This document shows positions 23,794 to 23,932 of a stretch of 23,932 nucleotides of DNA, one piece after another. The stretch spans positions 1 to 23,932 of the forward strand of contig JAUWNP010000054.1 in the NCBI GenBank assembly GCA_030612585.1. The letters are read 5' to 3'. This stretch comes from Anaerolineae bacterium. Its GTDB lineage: Bacteria > Chloroflexota > Anaerolineae > B4-G1. The position numbers and the translations under genes are program-made. The number at the start of each line of letters is the position of its first letter. Within the stretch, counting starts at the first letter, position 1. Below the pieces are notes generated by a model. It searched no databases. It was not told where the DNA came from and saw nothing but the letters and a program-made list of their open reading frames with translations.

Positions 23794-23932
23794 TCACTGA
23801 TCCGCCATTTTTTTCAGAAGCGCAGCCGCACGTACCGGGTTGAAAATGCCGCACACACAAGGCCCAGCCAGTTTCCTGGCGGCTTCCTCCGGCGTGCTCC
23901 GGCCAACTTTCACGTCGGCCACGGCTTCCTCA
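23794..23932 (-). CDS. C-terminus of an unrecognised protein (partial)
   Basis: On the minus strand an open frame enters from the right edge and ends at TGA (23796-23794). Its last 45 residues include STPEEAARKLAGPCVCGIFN, with a CxC pair, then a helical end. Codon use and the conserved-looking GPCVCGIFNP block suggest a real gene, but I do not recognise the family. The start lies outside the window. Confidence 0.5.
   Translation of the reverse strand, partial: EEAVADVKVGRSTPEEAARKLAGPCVCGIFNPVRAAALLKKMADQ

Noticed and set aside
1..23932. CRISPR array, tRNA, rRNA or intact transposase
   Set aside because: No regularly spaced repeat series, no tRNA-like or rRNA-like sequence and no complete transposase or integrase frame was found by reading both strands.

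Overview
The window looks like a bacterial, probably anaerobic, metagenomic contig. No ribosomal or other phylogenetic marker is present, so taxonomy is only inferred. Repeat-rich intergenic DNA, a tungsten-type aldehyde:ferredoxin oxidoreductase and a YbjN-like chaperone gene would fit Chloroflexota or a similar lineage, with low confidence. Genes use ATG, GTG and probably TTG starts, and all three stop codons, so the genetic code is standard.

Left part (1-6520). A large helicase with DrmA features, cut by the window edge, overlaps a DUF1998 protein with DrmB features. These are two of the three core genes of the DISARM phage-defence system; no drmC follows. drmB carries a palindromic repeat inserted in its coding sequence. 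Next come a decayed membrane metal-dependent hydrolase (minus strand), a textbook sigma70 promoter whose spacer is filled by a 20-bp palindrome, and a frameshifted YbjN-type gene.

Central part (6645-22236). One long plus-strand catabolic region: an Lrp/AsnC regulator, a truncated amidinotransferase, an MBL-fold hydrolase, ornithine carbamoyltransferase, a cyclic-2,3-diphosphoglycerate-synthetase/GTPase-like protein, a PreA-like dihydropyrimidine or dihydroorotate dehydrogenase with two [4Fe-4S] motifs, a divergent enolase, a glycerate 2-kinase, an Asp/Glu-racemase-superfamily enzyme, an M20 amidohydrolase, a frameshifted carbamate kinase, an SdhA/FrdA-like flavoprotein, a very short [2Fe-2S] protein and an aldehyde:ferredoxin oxidoreductase. 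Read together, carbamoyltransferase plus carbamate kinase would yield ATP from a carbamoylated (ureido) compound. Glycerate kinase, the enolase and the cDPG-synthetase-like protein sit around the 2-phosphoglycerate node. The flavoprotein, [2Fe-2S] and AOR genes look like an electron-transfer unit. The exact substrate cannot be read from the sequence.

Right part (22237-23932). A gene-poor, decayed stretch: an internal fragment of a second glycerate kinase, a second copy of the hydrolase pseudogene with two in-frame TGA codons and a G/C-run hairpin repeat, and the C-terminus of an unrecognised minus-strand gene. The two hydrolase remnants share a colinear 324-bp direct repeat (about 92% identical by eye) that brackets the whole catabolic region, about 17.5 kb apart. 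This makes the region a candidate recombination cassette.
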